Of a stretch of 64,000 nucleotides of DNA, positions 52,985 to 60,991 are shown piece by piece. Made by a program: the position numbers and the translations under genes. The DNA is taken from positions 18,573-82,572 of the forward strand of contig NZ_MWUM01000023.1 in NCBI RefSeq assembly GCF_002028455.1, read 5' to 3'. The stretch's first letter is position 1. Each line of letters begins with the position of its first letter. Source of the DNA: Zoogloea sp. LCSB751. Its GTDB lineage: Bacteria > Pseudomonadota > Gammaproteobacteria > Burkholderiales > Rhodocyclaceae. The notes beneath the pieces are model-generated. The model saw only the letters and a list, made by a program, of their open reading frames with translations, had not been told where the DNA came from and ran no database searches.

Positions 52985-53413
52985 ATGCAAACCCGCTTCA
53001 CGCTGTCCTCTTCCCGCCTGCGCGCACTGGCCATCGTCGCGCTGCTGGCTGGCGCCACCGCGCCCGCCCACGCCCACCACGCCTTTGCCGCCGAATTCGA
53101 CGCCGACCAGCCGATCGAGTTGAAAGGCACCATCACCAAGGCCAAGTGGGTCAACCCCCACAGCTGGCTGTACTTCGACGTCAAGAACGCCGACGGCAGC
53201 GTCACCAACTGGGGCGCCGAGTTCGGCACCCCGCTGGCCCTGCAGCAGAAAGGCCTGACCCGCACCGAGCTGCCGGTCGGCTCCGAAGTGCGCATCAAGG
53301 GCTACCGTGCCAAGAACGGCGGCCCCCTCGGCTACGCCGTCAGCGTGACCCTGGCCGACGGACGCAACTTCTTCACCGGTGGTGCCGGCGACGCGCCGAC
53401 GGCGACCCGCTGA
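52985..53413 (+). CDS. DUF6152 periplasmic protein
   Basis: A 142-residue periplasmic protein. A Sec signal ends at AHA, giving a mature start HHAFAAEFD. The core (IELKGTITKAKWVNPHSWLYFDV, NWGAEFGTPLALQQKGL, GSEVRIKGYRAKNG) is an OB-like beta fold characteristic of DUF6152. The exposed HH pair and HSW could bind a metal. TGGAGAA precedes the ATG. It opens a six-gene same-strand unit with two membrane proteins, a cytochrome and two large periplasmic proteins. Confidence 0.8.
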   Translation: MQTRFTLSSSRLRALAIVALLAGATAPAHAHHAFAAEFDADQPIELKGTITKAKWVNPHSWLYFDVKNADGSVTNWGAEFGTPLALQQKGLTRTELPVGSEVRIKGYRAKNGGPLGYAVSVTLADGRNFFTGGAGDAPTATR

Positions 53414-53436
53414 GACGCCGCGGAGTCCTCCCGTCC

Positions 53437-53940
53437 ATGGCTTCCATCCTCGAACTCGCCCAGTCCATCGAAGGCTCAAGCATCGGCCTCGCCATTGCCG
53501 AGTCTTCGCTGGCTTTCCCGATCATCGAAGGCATCCACCTGATCGGCCTGTCGATCTCGGTCGGGCTGATCTTCCTCACCGACCTGCGCCTGCTCGGTCT
53601 CTTCCTGCGCCACGTGCCCCTCAACGATGTGCTGCACCACCTGCGGCCCTACGTGCTGGGGGGCTTCGCGGCGATCTTCATCTCCGGCGGCCTGCTGTTC
53701 TGGGCTGAGGCGGCGACGCTGGTGGCGAGCCCGCCCTTCCCGTTCAAGCTGGCCTTCATCGTGCTCGGCGGCCTCAACGCGCTGTATTTCGAGTTCGTCA
53801 TCGCCCGCCAGCCGGCGGTGCAGAACGCCCAGCATGGTGCCCTGCCGGCCAACGCCCAGCTGGCCGGGCTGGCCTCGCTGGTGCTGTGGACGCTGGTGAT
53901 CGTCTGCGGCCGCCTGATTCCCTACATTCCTGCCTGGTAA
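53437..53940 (+). CDS. DUF6644-type membrane protein, first copy
   Basis: A 167-residue inner-membrane protein with four hydrophobic segments. IIEGIHLIGLSISVGLIFLTDLRLLG and VLHHLRPYVLGGFAAIFISGGLLF carry conserved His residues within the membrane (EGIHLIG, HHLRP), the right setting for haem b ligands. The next gene is a diverged relative. The start at 53437 is chosen because the longer frame has no membrane pattern. Confidence 0.75.
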   Translation: MASILELAQSIEGSSIGLAIAESSLAFPIIEGIHLIGLSISVGLIFLTDLRLLGLFLRHVPLNDVLHHLRPYVLGGFAAIFISGGLLFWAEAATLVASPPFPFKLAFIVLGGLNALYFEFVIARQPAVQNAQHGALPANAQLAGLASLVLWTLVIVCGRLIPYIPAW

Positions 53941-53945
53941 TTGCG

Positions 53946-54419
53946 ATGCCCATCCGCGAACTTCTCACCGACCTGCAGAACAGTGCCTTCGCGCACTCCG
54001 TCAGCAAGGCCGACCACCTGGTCGGCGCCGGCCTGCAGATCATCCACGTGCTCGGCTTCGTGCTGCTGCTGGCCTCCCTCGCGCTGGTCAGCCTGCGCGT
54101 GCTGGGCCTGGCCTTCGGGCGCCAGCCGCTGCCCTCGGTCGCCCGCGAAGCCAACCGCCTGATCTGGCTCGGCCTGGCGCTGGCCGTGGCCAGCGGCGTC
54201 CTGATGTTCTCGGCCAGCCCGCTGCTGTATTTCTACAAACCGGTGTTCATCGCCAAGCTCGGCCTGCTGGTCGCCGCAGTGCTGATCCAGCTGCTGCTGC
54301 TCGGCCCGGTCAGCCGCAGCGCCCAACCTTCGCCAGTGCGGGCCCGCATCAGTATCGTGCTGGGCCTCGGCGCGTGGTTCGGTGCCGCGCTGGCCGGCCG
54401 CATCATCGGTTTCGTCTGA
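53946..54419 (+). CDS. DUF6644-like membrane protein, second copy
   Basis: A 157-residue inner-membrane protein with four hydrophobic segments and the same plan as its neighbour: KADHLVGAGLQIIHVLGFVLLLASLALVSLRVLG, ANRLIWLGLALAVASGVLMF, and a YFYKPVFIAKLGLL loop. The His in IIHVLG aligns with that of the first copy. It starts 5 bases after that gene. The two may form a heterodimeric, possibly haem-bearing membrane unit. Confidence 0.72.
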   Translation: MPIRELLTDLQNSAFAHSVSKADHLVGAGLQIIHVLGFVLLLASLALVSLRVLGLAFGRQPLPSVAREANRLIWLGLALAVASGVLMFSASPLLYFYKPVFIAKLGLLVAAVLIQLLLLGPVSRSAQPSPVRARISIVLGLGAWFGAALAGRIIGFV

Positions 54420-54430
54420 GGCGCCCGGCC

Positions 54431-55027
54431 ATGTTCAAGCCCACGCTATCCGCCCTCGCGCTGCTGGCCGCAGTTGGCCTCGCCGGCTGCCGCGACGATG
54501 CGCCGAAGGCGGCCGCCGAGCCAGCCTTTCGCCCGACCGCGTCGATCCAGGAAATCATGCAGTCCATCGTCGACCCCAGCGCCGACGCCCTATGGGAGTC
54601 CGTCTCCAGCACGGTCACCGCCAAGGGCGTCGAGGACAAGCAGCCGCGCACCGACGAGGAGTGGACTGCCGTCCGCCACCTGGCCATCCAGCTCGCCGAG
54701 GCCGCCAACCTGCTGGCCGTCGAGGGCCGCCCGTTGGCCCATCCCGGCAAGCGGCTGGAAGACGCCCACGTAGCCGGCATCCTCAAGCCCGAGGAGATCG
54801 ACGCGCTGATCGGCAAGGAACGCCCACGCTTCATCGCCCACGCGCGCCACCTGCAGCAAGCTGCCGAAGAGGCCCTGGCCGCCATCGACGCGCGCAGCGT
54901 GGAGCGCTTCACCGTCGCCGGCGGCGCCATCGACCAGGCCTGCGAGGCCTGCCACCGCGTCTTCTGGTACCCCAACGACAAACGTCCGCCCGAGCTGGCC
55001 GGCAATCCGGCCCCTGCTGCCAAGTAA
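54431..55027 (+). CDS. Monohaem cytochrome c-like lipoprotein
   Basis: A 198-residue exported protein. The N-terminus has a lipobox (LAGC, Cys20). A single CxxCH haem-binding motif, CEACHRVFWYP, lies near the C-terminus (about 173-183), as in four-helix class II cytochromes (cytochrome c' and c-556). The preceding segments are helical. It could pass electrons between the periplasmic proteins downstream and the membrane proteins upstream. It starts 11 bases after the second membrane gene. Confidence 0.82.
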   Translation: MFKPTLSALALLAAVGLAGCRDDAPKAAAEPAFRPTASIQEIMQSIVDPSADALWESVSSTVTAKGVEDKQPRTDEEWTAVRHLAIQLAEAANLLAVEGRPLAHPGKRLEDAHVAGILKPEEIDALIGKERPRFIAHARHLQQAAEEALAAIDARSVERFTVAGGAIDQACEACHRVFWYPNDKRPPELAGNPAPAAK

Positions 55028-55032
55028 GAAAC

Positions 55033-55052
55033 GCGGTGGCCGACGCCACCGC
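55033..55052 (+). other. Intercistronic hairpin
   Basis: GCGGTGGC / GCCACCGC with loop CGAC, between the cytochrome and the first paralogous periplasmic gene. With no T-run it may protect or separate mRNA segments rather than terminate. Confidence 0.5.
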
Positions 55053-55082
55053 GCCCCATCGACCTACAAGGAGACAAACGTC

Positions 55083-55871
55083 TTGACCGACGCCCCGATC
55101 CCCGCCCAGCGGCCCCGTGGCATCCGCCTGCTCACCGCCGGCCTGATGCTGCTGGCCAGCCACCTGGCCTTCGCCCACGACGCGATCCCCCGCTTGCCCA
55201 ACGGCAAGCCCGACTTTTCCGGCATCTGGCAGACCCTCACGCCGGCCGACGACGACCTCGAACCGCATGCCGCCCGCAAGGACGCCCCGCCCAGCGCCGG
55301 CGTCATCGAGGGCAAGTTCATCCCCTACCTGCCTCAGGCCCTGGCCCAGAAGAAGAAGAACTTCGAGGCCCGCGAAACCGCCGACCCGCGCACGAAAGGC
55401 TGGACCCTCGGCGTGCCGCGCGGCATCTACTACCCGGAGCCCTTCCAGATCTTCCAGCGCCCCCGCGACCTGAAGCTGGTGTTCCAGTTCGGCCACACGG
55501 TCCGCACCATCCACACCAACCAGACCGAGCATCCCGACGTGATCGGCGACCTGCTGTCCGGCGACTCCCGTGGCCGCTGGGACGGCGACACACTGGTGGT
55601 GGACGCGCGCAACTTCACCGACCAGACCTGGCTCGACCGGGCCGGCAACTTCCACAGCAGCGACCTGCACGTGGTGGAACGGTGGACCTACCTGGACGCC
55701 AACACCGTCGAATACAAGGCGACCCTCGAGGACCCGCAGGTCTATAGCCGCCCGTGGACCCTCGGCGTGATCCTCCACCGCCACCGGGAAAAGGACTTCC
55801 AGCTGATCGAGGACTACCGCTTCACCCTCGATTTCGACCAGTACTACCCGCCCAAGCGCGACAAGAACTGA
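55083..55871 (+). CDS. Periplasmic protein of an uncharacterised family (PDFSGIW type), first copy
   Basis: A 262-residue exported protein with a signal peptide (LLTAGLMLLASHLAFA). The start is TTG, chosen because AAGGAG lies 9 bases before it. The mature protein opens RLPNGKPDFSGIW and contains LSGDSRGRWDGDTLVVDARNF, both shared with the next gene. The family is common beside DUF6152 genes in proteobacteria and acidobacteria and has no known activity to my knowledge. Its beta-rich pattern suggests a lipocalin-like or propeller fold. Confidence 0.75.
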   Translation: MTDAPIPAQRPRGIRLLTAGLMLLASHLAFAHDAIPRLPNGKPDFSGIWQTLTPADDDLEPHAARKDAPPSAGVIEGKFIPYLPQALAQKKKNFEARETADPRTKGWTLGVPRGIYYPEPFQIFQRPRDLKLVFQFGHTVRTIHTNQTEHPDVIGDLLSGDSRGRWDGDTLVVDARNFTDQTWLDRAGNFHSSDLHVVERWTYLDANTVEYKATLEDPQVYSRPWTLGVILHRHREKDFQLIEDYRFTLDFDQYYPPKRDKN

Positions 55872-55889
55872 GGAAGGAACCCGCCTGCG

Positions 55890-56873
55890 ATGGACACCGC
55901 CATGACTGACCGGACATTGACCCGATCCCGCCCCCGTAACGCCGCGCTGCTGCTGGCCTCCGCCTGCCTGCTGGCCACCGGCGCCGCCCACGCCCAGAGC
56001 GCCCCGCCCCAGCCGGCCGCCGCAGCGCCGGTGGTGGACAAGAGCATCCCGAAGATTCCCGCCGGCCCCTGGCAAGGCCCGCGCCTGCCCGACGGCCAGC
56101 CCGACGTGACCGGCTTCTGGGGCCCGGCCTTCGGCAGCTACCTCAACCTGACCGACCCGGAAGGCATTTCCACCGGCGAGCGCCAGCGCAATCTGCCGCC
56201 GCGGGAGCAGCGCGCCCCCAGCCGGGTCAGCGATCCCGCCGACGGCCAGGTGCCCTACCAGCCCTGGGCGCGGGCCAAGGTCCAGGAATACCAGACCTAT
56301 TACGCCAACCCGATCAAGCCCGAATACGTGGACCCGCTGGCGCGCTGCGCACCACCGGGCATCCCGCAGGCCTTGTACATGCACGGCCACGAGATCTACC
56401 AGTATCCGGGCTATGTCGTGTTCCTGTTCGACCAGGGCACGCGCATCATCCACCTCGACAACAAACCCCAGCTGCCCGACAACATCAAACTTTGGAACGG
56501 GGACTCCCGTGGTCGCTGGGAAGGCAACACGCTGGTGGTCAGCGTCGCCAACTACAACGGCAAATCCAAGTTCGGACGCAGCGGCGAGTTCGTCAGCGAA
56601 AACGTGAAGATCGAGGAGCGCTACACCTTCGACACCAACGGCAAGCGCTACAACTACGAAGCCCGCATCACCGATCCGACGGTGCTGACCCGCCCGTTCA
56701 CGGTGACGGTGCCGATCCGCAAGTACACCGAGGCCGACAAGCCGCGCCCGGTGGTGTATGCGGTGCGCGAAGCCAAGCACGCCGGCAAGGACGCGATCAT
56801 CGAGTACGCCGAGGAGCGCGCCTGCATCGAGTTCAACAGCGGCCACGCCCACCTGCCCAGCGCCGCCAAGTGA
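55890..56873 (+). CDS. Periplasmic protein of an uncharacterised family, second copy
   Basis: A 327-residue exported paralogue of the preceding protein. A signal peptide ends AHAQ. Shared landmarks are RLPDGQPDVTGFWG and WNGDSRGRWEGNTLVVSVANYNG; the middle has an extra region with RCAPPGIPQALYMHG. Together with the first copy it suggests two related subunits or enzymes acting on one pathway. AGGAAGGA lies 12-13 bases upstream of the ATG; an internal ATG follows 12 bases later. Confidence 0.75.
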   Translation: MDTAMTDRTLTRSRPRNAALLLASACLLATGAAHAQSAPPQPAAAAPVVDKSIPKIPAGPWQGPRLPDGQPDVTGFWGPAFGSYLNLTDPEGISTGERQRNLPPREQRAPSRVSDPADGQVPYQPWARAKVQEYQTYYANPIKPEYVDPLARCAPPGIPQALYMHGHEIYQYPGYVVFLFDQGTRIIHLDNKPQLPDNIKLWNGDSRGRWEGNTLVVSVANYNGKSKFGRSGEFVSENVKIEERYTFDTNGKRYNYEARITDPTVLTRPFTVTVPIRKYTEADKPRPVVYAVREAKHAGKDAIIEYAEERACIEFNSGHAHLPSAAK

Positions 56874-56886
56874 GCCCCCGCCGGCA

Positions 56887-58356
56887 TCAGCCCGGCTCCG
56901 GCTCCGCCGCCACGACCACCCGGTTGCGGCCGGCCTCCTTGGCGGCGTAAAGCGCCCGGTCGGCACGTCCCACCAGTTCGATGCCGACCGGATAACCCGC
57001 GGCCTGGCCCGCCCTCACGGCGGACCAGACCGGGTGGAGACAGGCCACGCCGATGCTGATGGTGACCCGGCTGGTCTCCAGGGTGCCGCGGTGCACGATG
57101 CACAGCGCCTCCACCGCCTCCCGCAGGCGCTCCGCCACCAGCGCGGCGGCGGCGGCATCGGTCCCCGGCAACAGCGCCACGAACTCCTCGCCGCCGTAGC
57201 GGGCCACCATGTCGGCAGCGCGAACGACCGCGACGTTGAGGGTCCTGGCGACCATCTGCAGGCAGCGGTCGCCCTCCACATGGCCGAAATGGTCGTTGAA
57301 GTCCTTGAAGTGATCGACGTCGATCATCAGCAGCGACAGCGGCTGGCCGCTGCGCATCGCCCGCCGCAGTTCCAGATCGAGGCTCCCGTCGAAGGCCCGC
57401 CGGTTGCCGATGCCGGTCAGCGCGTCCTGGGTGGTCAGACGCTTGAGCGTCTCGGTCAGCTGTACCAGCTTGCGGTACAGGATGCCGCTTTCCGCCAGCA
57501 GCACCAGCAGCACGAAGCTCGCCGCCAGCAGGCCATACACCCGGCCCGCGTAGAAACCCAGATCGAAACGCCCGCCATTGAGCATTGCCGACAGCGCGAT
57601 GTCGATCAGCGAGGCGCACATCATGATCATCAGCCACAGGTCGAGCACCGAATGGGGCCGGCTGAACCACAGTACGCCCAGTGCCAGCAGGCTCGAAGCC
57701 CATACCGAGGCCACCACCAGCTGCATCGACGGGCGGTAGCGATCACCGTCCATGATCACCGGCAGCAGGTCCTGCCCGACGGTGGCCAACGCAGTGAAGC
57801 CGGCGCTCAGCGCCACCATTGCGGCACCGGCTGCGACCAGGGGCAGGCGTGGACGGCGTGGCAAGGTGGAAGGCACGCAGTCCCGCCGCTTCAGGCGGGC
57901 ATAGGCGACCACGAAGAGCGGAAAGACGCCATGCCAGAACATGTACAGCCAGGCAGTGCTCTGAGGGCCGGCCCCGAGCAGACCGGTGGGCGTGAACAGC
58001 CCGGGAAAGGTCAGCGCATGGGCCACGGTCATGCAGGCCACGTACAGGTAAGCACAGCCCAGCACGAACAAGGCGCGGGAATTGAAGGACAAGTACTGGC
58101 TGAACAGCAGCGCCGCGGTGATCAGGTCGGTCGCCACCAGCCACGACTCGTAGCACGGGATGAAGCCCCAGACCGCCGTCATCGGCACCCCGGCAAACGG
58201 CGCCAGCAACGCGAACACCAGCAGGGACAGCAGCAGGACGGCCAGCGCCACGCGCTTCTCGCGGGGGGTGGCGGTCAGCGTCGACAGGAACAGGGGGCTA
58301 TCGTCGGATGGATCCGCGGGAGCGCATTCGGTGAGCCCAGGCACAGTCGAAAACAT
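56887..58356 (-). CDS. Diguanylate cyclase with MASE4-like membrane sensor
   Basis: A 489-residue protein. About eight hydrophobic segments fill residues 20-290 in the MASE4 pattern (FIPCYESWLVATDLITAALLFSQY, LTFPGLFTPTGLLGAGPQSTAWLYMFWHG). The GGDEF domain follows (LTGIGNRRAFD, DVDHFKDFNDHFGH). The active site is GGEEF and the inhibitory site RxxD is intact (RAAD, five residues before it), so it should make cyclic di-GMP under product control. The start at 58356 is chosen over 58428 because GCGGGGA precedes it. The gene is convergent with the periplasmic pair. Confidence 0.93.
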   Translation of the reverse strand: MFSTVPGLTECAPADPSDDSPLFLSTLTATPREKRVALAVLLLSLLVFALLAPFAGVPMTAVWGFIPCYESWLVATDLITAALLFSQYLSFNSRALFVLGCAYLYVACMTVAHALTFPGLFTPTGLLGAGPQSTAWLYMFWHGVFPLFVVAYARLKRRDCVPSTLPRRPRLPLVAAGAAMVALSAGFTALATVGQDLLPVIMDGDRYRPSMQLVVASVWASSLLALGVLWFSRPHSVLDLWLMIMMCASLIDIALSAMLNGGRFDLGFYAGRVYGLLAASFVLLVLLAESGILYRKLVQLTETLKRLTTQDALTGIGNRRAFDGSLDLELRRAMRSGQPLSLLMIDVDHFKDFNDHFGHVEGDRCLQMVARTLNVAVVRAADMVARYGGEEFVALLPGTDAAAAALVAERLREAVEALCIVHRGTLETSRVTISIGVACLHPVWSAVRAGQAAGYPVGIELVGRADRALYAAKEAGRNRVVVAAEPEPG

Positions 58357-58591
58357 GATGGATCCCCGCTCGCGGTCGGTGTGACCATGGAGAGGGGTCA
58401 ACAATAAGACCTGAGCCTCGATAGCCATGCGTGAAATAAATCACGCTTGCGCATCGTACAGACCAAGACTTCGTCCGCGCGAGGCCTGCGGGTGAAAAGC
58501 AGATGGATGGGGCCGCTACCGCACCGGCAACGGCCGCCAGCGGTCCTGGCGTGGATGAAGGCGCCAGGACCCGGATCGACGCGCCGTTTCC

Positions 58592-58771
58592 TTAGCGCCA
58601 GCCACCAAACTGCTGCATGTGCAGGCCGTCTGGCCCGGCATCGCGCTCCACGGGGCCCTGCAGGCCCATCGTCGCCAGGCGTGCCGAGCGGGAATCGCGG
58701 GTGGTGTCGGACATCCAGACCAGTCCGGCGTGCAGCCAGCCCCGGCAGTACCGCCAAAGTGCAGAGAACAT
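58592..58771 (-). CDS. Small 59-residue protein of unknown function
   Basis: This short frame starts at an ATG with a strong AGGAGGG 7 bases upstream, which is the best evidence that it is real. The product begins MFSALWRYCRGWLHAGLVW, an amphipathic tryptophan-rich segment, and ends GLHMQQFGGWR, with a polar middle. I recognise no family. Frames on the same strand that overlap it have no ribosome site. It lies between the cyclase gene and the glnK promoter region. Confidence 0.65.
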   Translation of the reverse strand: MFSALWRYCRGWLHAGLVWMSDTTRDSRSARLATMGLQGPVERDAGPDGLHMQQFGGWR

Positions 58772-59151
58772 GTCGCAACCCTCCTGAACATTGATACGGT
58801 TTTAATCAAGCAAGCGACATACCAGTATTACCGTATTACGTATCGCACAGAATACGGCGTCCTTTCCTCTCGATGTGCGACTTTTTTGTCGTTTCATCAA
58901 CACCTCCCCGCCTTTCTCCCTCCCTTTCGACTGCCCGTCTTGGTGCAGTTTTGACCACCGTGCCGTGTTTTAGTGCGTGAATTTTATTTTCACACTATTA
59001 AACCCTTGATTTGTCTGGCGTGACGTCTTGGCATAGCTCGTGCTTTTCTTTCTGTGAAACTTTTGTTCTTTTTGTGCAATTCCGCCTATGAAAAACCCGC
59101 CCACATCCCGTCCGGCCGCCTTGCGGTTGCCGGGCCTCCACGGAGGTTCCA
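58772..59151. other. Divergent regulatory region between the 59-residue gene and glnK
   Basis: These 380 AT-richer bases hold the dyad TTGATACGGTTTTAATCAA (58791-58809) next to the small gene, an inverted repeat TAGTGCGTGAA / TTCACACTA (about 58972-58998) and the sigma-54 promoter of glnK (59028-59044). The inverted repeat might be an activator site. No further gene is visible. Confidence 0.6.
59028..59044 (+). promoter_or_regulatory. Sigma-54 promoter of glnK-amtB
   Basis: TTGGCATAGCTCGTGCT has the invariant GG (59030-59031) and GC (59042-59043) separated by exactly 10 bases, matching the -24/-12 form. It is 107 bases before the glnK start. It implies nitrogen control through NtrC, as usual for this operon. 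Confidence 0.78.
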
Positions 59152-59490
59152 ATGAAATGGATTAGCGCAATCATCAAGCCATTCAAGCTCGACGAGGTCC
59201 GCCTGGCCCTCAATGCCGTCGGCGTAAACGGCGTCACCGTCACCGATGTGAAAGGCTTCGGCCGTCAGAAGGGGCACACCGAGCTGTACCGGGGTGCCGA
59301 GTACGTCGTGGACTTCCTGCCCAAGGTGAAGGTGGAAGTCGCCGTCCCCGACGATGTGCTGGAAAGCGCCATCGCCGCCATCGAGCAGGCCGCCGCCACC
59401 GGCAAGATCGGCGACGGAAAGATCTTCGTCTTCGACCTGCAGAAGGCCGTCCGCATCCGCACCGGCGAAGCCGGTATCGAAGCCCTTTAG
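59152..59490 (+). CDS. glnK: Nitrogen regulatory PII protein GlnK
   Basis: A 112-residue trimeric PII protein of exact family length. The T-loop is TELYRGAEYVVDFLPKVK with Tyr51, the uridylylation site; the B-loop is TGKIGDGKIFV. It binds ATP, ADP and 2-oxoglutarate and blocks AmtB when nitrogen is plentiful. Its linkage to amtB, 9 bases downstream, identifies it as GlnK rather than GlnB. A sigma-54 promoter precedes it. Confidence 0.96.
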   Translation: MKWISAIIKPFKLDEVRLALNAVGVNGVTVTDVKGFGRQKGHTELYRGAEYVVDFLPKVKVEVAVPDDVLESAIAAIEQAAATGKIGDGKIFVFDLQKAVRIRTGEAGIEAL

Positions 59491-59499
59491 GAGCCCCCC

Positions 59500-60987
59500 A
59501 TGAAACGCATCCTTGCCCTGGCAACCCTGCTTTTCGCCCTCTGTTTCGCCATGCCCGGCTGGGCCGACGACGCACCGGCCGCGGCAGCGACCGTCAGCGC
59601 CACCGTCGACGCGACAGCCACCCCGGCAGTCGCTGCCGCATCTGCTGCAGCACCGACAACCGCGGCCCCTGCCGCTCCCGTGCCCAACAAGGGCGACACC
59701 GCCTGGCTGATCACCGCCACGCTGCTGGTGGTGATGATGGCTGCCCCCGGCCTCGGCCTGTTCTATGGCGGCATGGTCCGCAGCAAGAACATGCTGTCGA
59801 TCCTGATGCAGTCGCTGGTGATCTTCTGTCTGCTCGGCGTGCTGTGGGCCGTCTACGGCTACAGCCTCGCCTTCACCGACGGCAATGCCTTCATCGGCGG
59901 CTTCGACAAGCTGTTCATGAAGGGCGTGACGCCGGACACCGTGGTCGCCACCTTCAGCAAGGGCGTGGTGCTGCCGGAGTACATCTTCGCGTCCTTCGAG
60001 CTGACCTTCGCGGCGATCACCCCGGCGCTGATCATCGGCGGCTTTGCCGAGCGCATCAAATTCACCGCGGTGCTGGCCTTCATGGTGCTGTGGTTCACCT
60101 TCTCCTACATCCCGATGGCCCACATGGTGTGGTACTGGGCCGGCCCGGATGCCTTCACCTCCGTCGAAGCGGCCGAAAAAGCGGCTGAAGTGGGTGGCTT
60201 CCTGTTCAACAAGGGCGCCCTCGACTTCGCCGGCGGCACCGTGGTGCACATCAACGCCGGCATCGCCGCGCTGATCGGCGCCTTCATGATCGGCCCGCGC
60301 CTCGGCTACCGCCGTGAATCGATGGCCCCGCACAGCCTCACCATGACGATGGTCGGCGGCTCCCTGCTGTGGGTCGGCTGGTTCGGCTTCAACGTCGGCT
60401 CGTCCCTGGAAGCCGGCGCCACCGCGGGCCTGGCCTTCTTCAACACGCTGGTGGCCACCTGCGCGGCAACCGTCGCCTGGACGCTGCTCGAAGCCGTCTT
60501 CAAGGGCAAGCCGTCGATGCTCGGCGCGATCTCCGGCGCCATCGCCGGCCTCGTCGTGATCACCCCGGCCTGCGGCCTGGTCGGCCCGATGGGCGCCATC
60601 ATCATGGGCCTGCTCGGCGGCCTGGTGTGCTACTGGGGCGTCAATGGCCTCAAGCGCATGCTCGGCATGGACGACACCCTCGACGTGTTCGGCGTGCATG
60701 GCGTCGGTGGCATCCTCGGCGCGCTGCTGACCGGCGTGTTCGCCTCGCCCGAGCTGGGCGGCACCGGTGTCTACGACTACGTCGCCAACGCTGTCGCCCC
60801 GTACGACATGGGCGCCCAGCTGGTCGCTCAGGCCTGGGGCGTGGGCACCGCGGTGGTGTGGTCCGGCGTGGTCTCCTACATCGCCTTCAAGCTGGTGGAC
60901 CTGACCATCGGCCTGCGCGTCGGTGAGGAAGCAGAACGCGAAGGCCTCGACCTGAGCACCCACGGCGAGTCCGCATACCACGACTGA
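59500..60987 (+). CDS. amtB: Ammonium transporter AmtB
   Basis: A 495-residue inner-membrane protein with a cleaved signal (ending GWA) and about 11 membrane segments. Landmarks: GLFYGGMVRSKNMLS, the twin pore histidines His250 (VVHINAG) and His400 (FGVHGVGG), and ALIIGGFAERIKF. An Ala/Pro/Thr-rich stretch of about 40 residues lies between the signal and the first membrane segment. It conducts ammonium and is gated by GlnK. The next gene starts 4 bases after its stop. Confidence 0.96.
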   Translation: MKRILALATLLFALCFAMPGWADDAPAAAATVSATVDATATPAVAAASAAAPTTAAPAAPVPNKGDTAWLITATLLVVMMAAPGLGLFYGGMVRSKNMLSILMQSLVIFCLLGVLWAVYGYSLAFTDGNAFIGGFDKLFMKGVTPDTVVATFSKGVVLPEYIFASFELTFAAITPALIIGGFAERIKFTAVLAFMVLWFTFSYIPMAHMVWYWAGPDAFTSVEAAEKAAEVGGFLFNKGALDFAGGTVVHINAGIAALIGAFMIGPRLGYRRESMAPHSLTMTMVGGSLLWVGWFGFNVGSSLEAGATAGLAFFNTLVATCAATVAWTLLEAVFKGKPSMLGAISGAIAGLVVITPACGLVGPMGAIIMGLLGGLVCYWGVNGLKRMLGMDDTLDVFGVHGVGGILGALLTGVFASPELGGTGVYDYVANAVAPYDMGAQLVAQAWGVGTAVVWSGVVSYIAFKLVDLTIGLRVGEEAEREGLDLSTHGESAYHD

Positions 60988-60991
60988 GCCC

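Noticed and set aside
55033..55052. Intrinsic terminator between cytochrome and paralogue genes
   Set aside because: The hairpin has no T-run and the next gene follows with a strong ribosome site, so read-through is more likely.
58398..58778. Longer minus-strand frames around the 59-residue gene
   Set aside because: They lack a ribosome site and the short frame has a near-perfect one.
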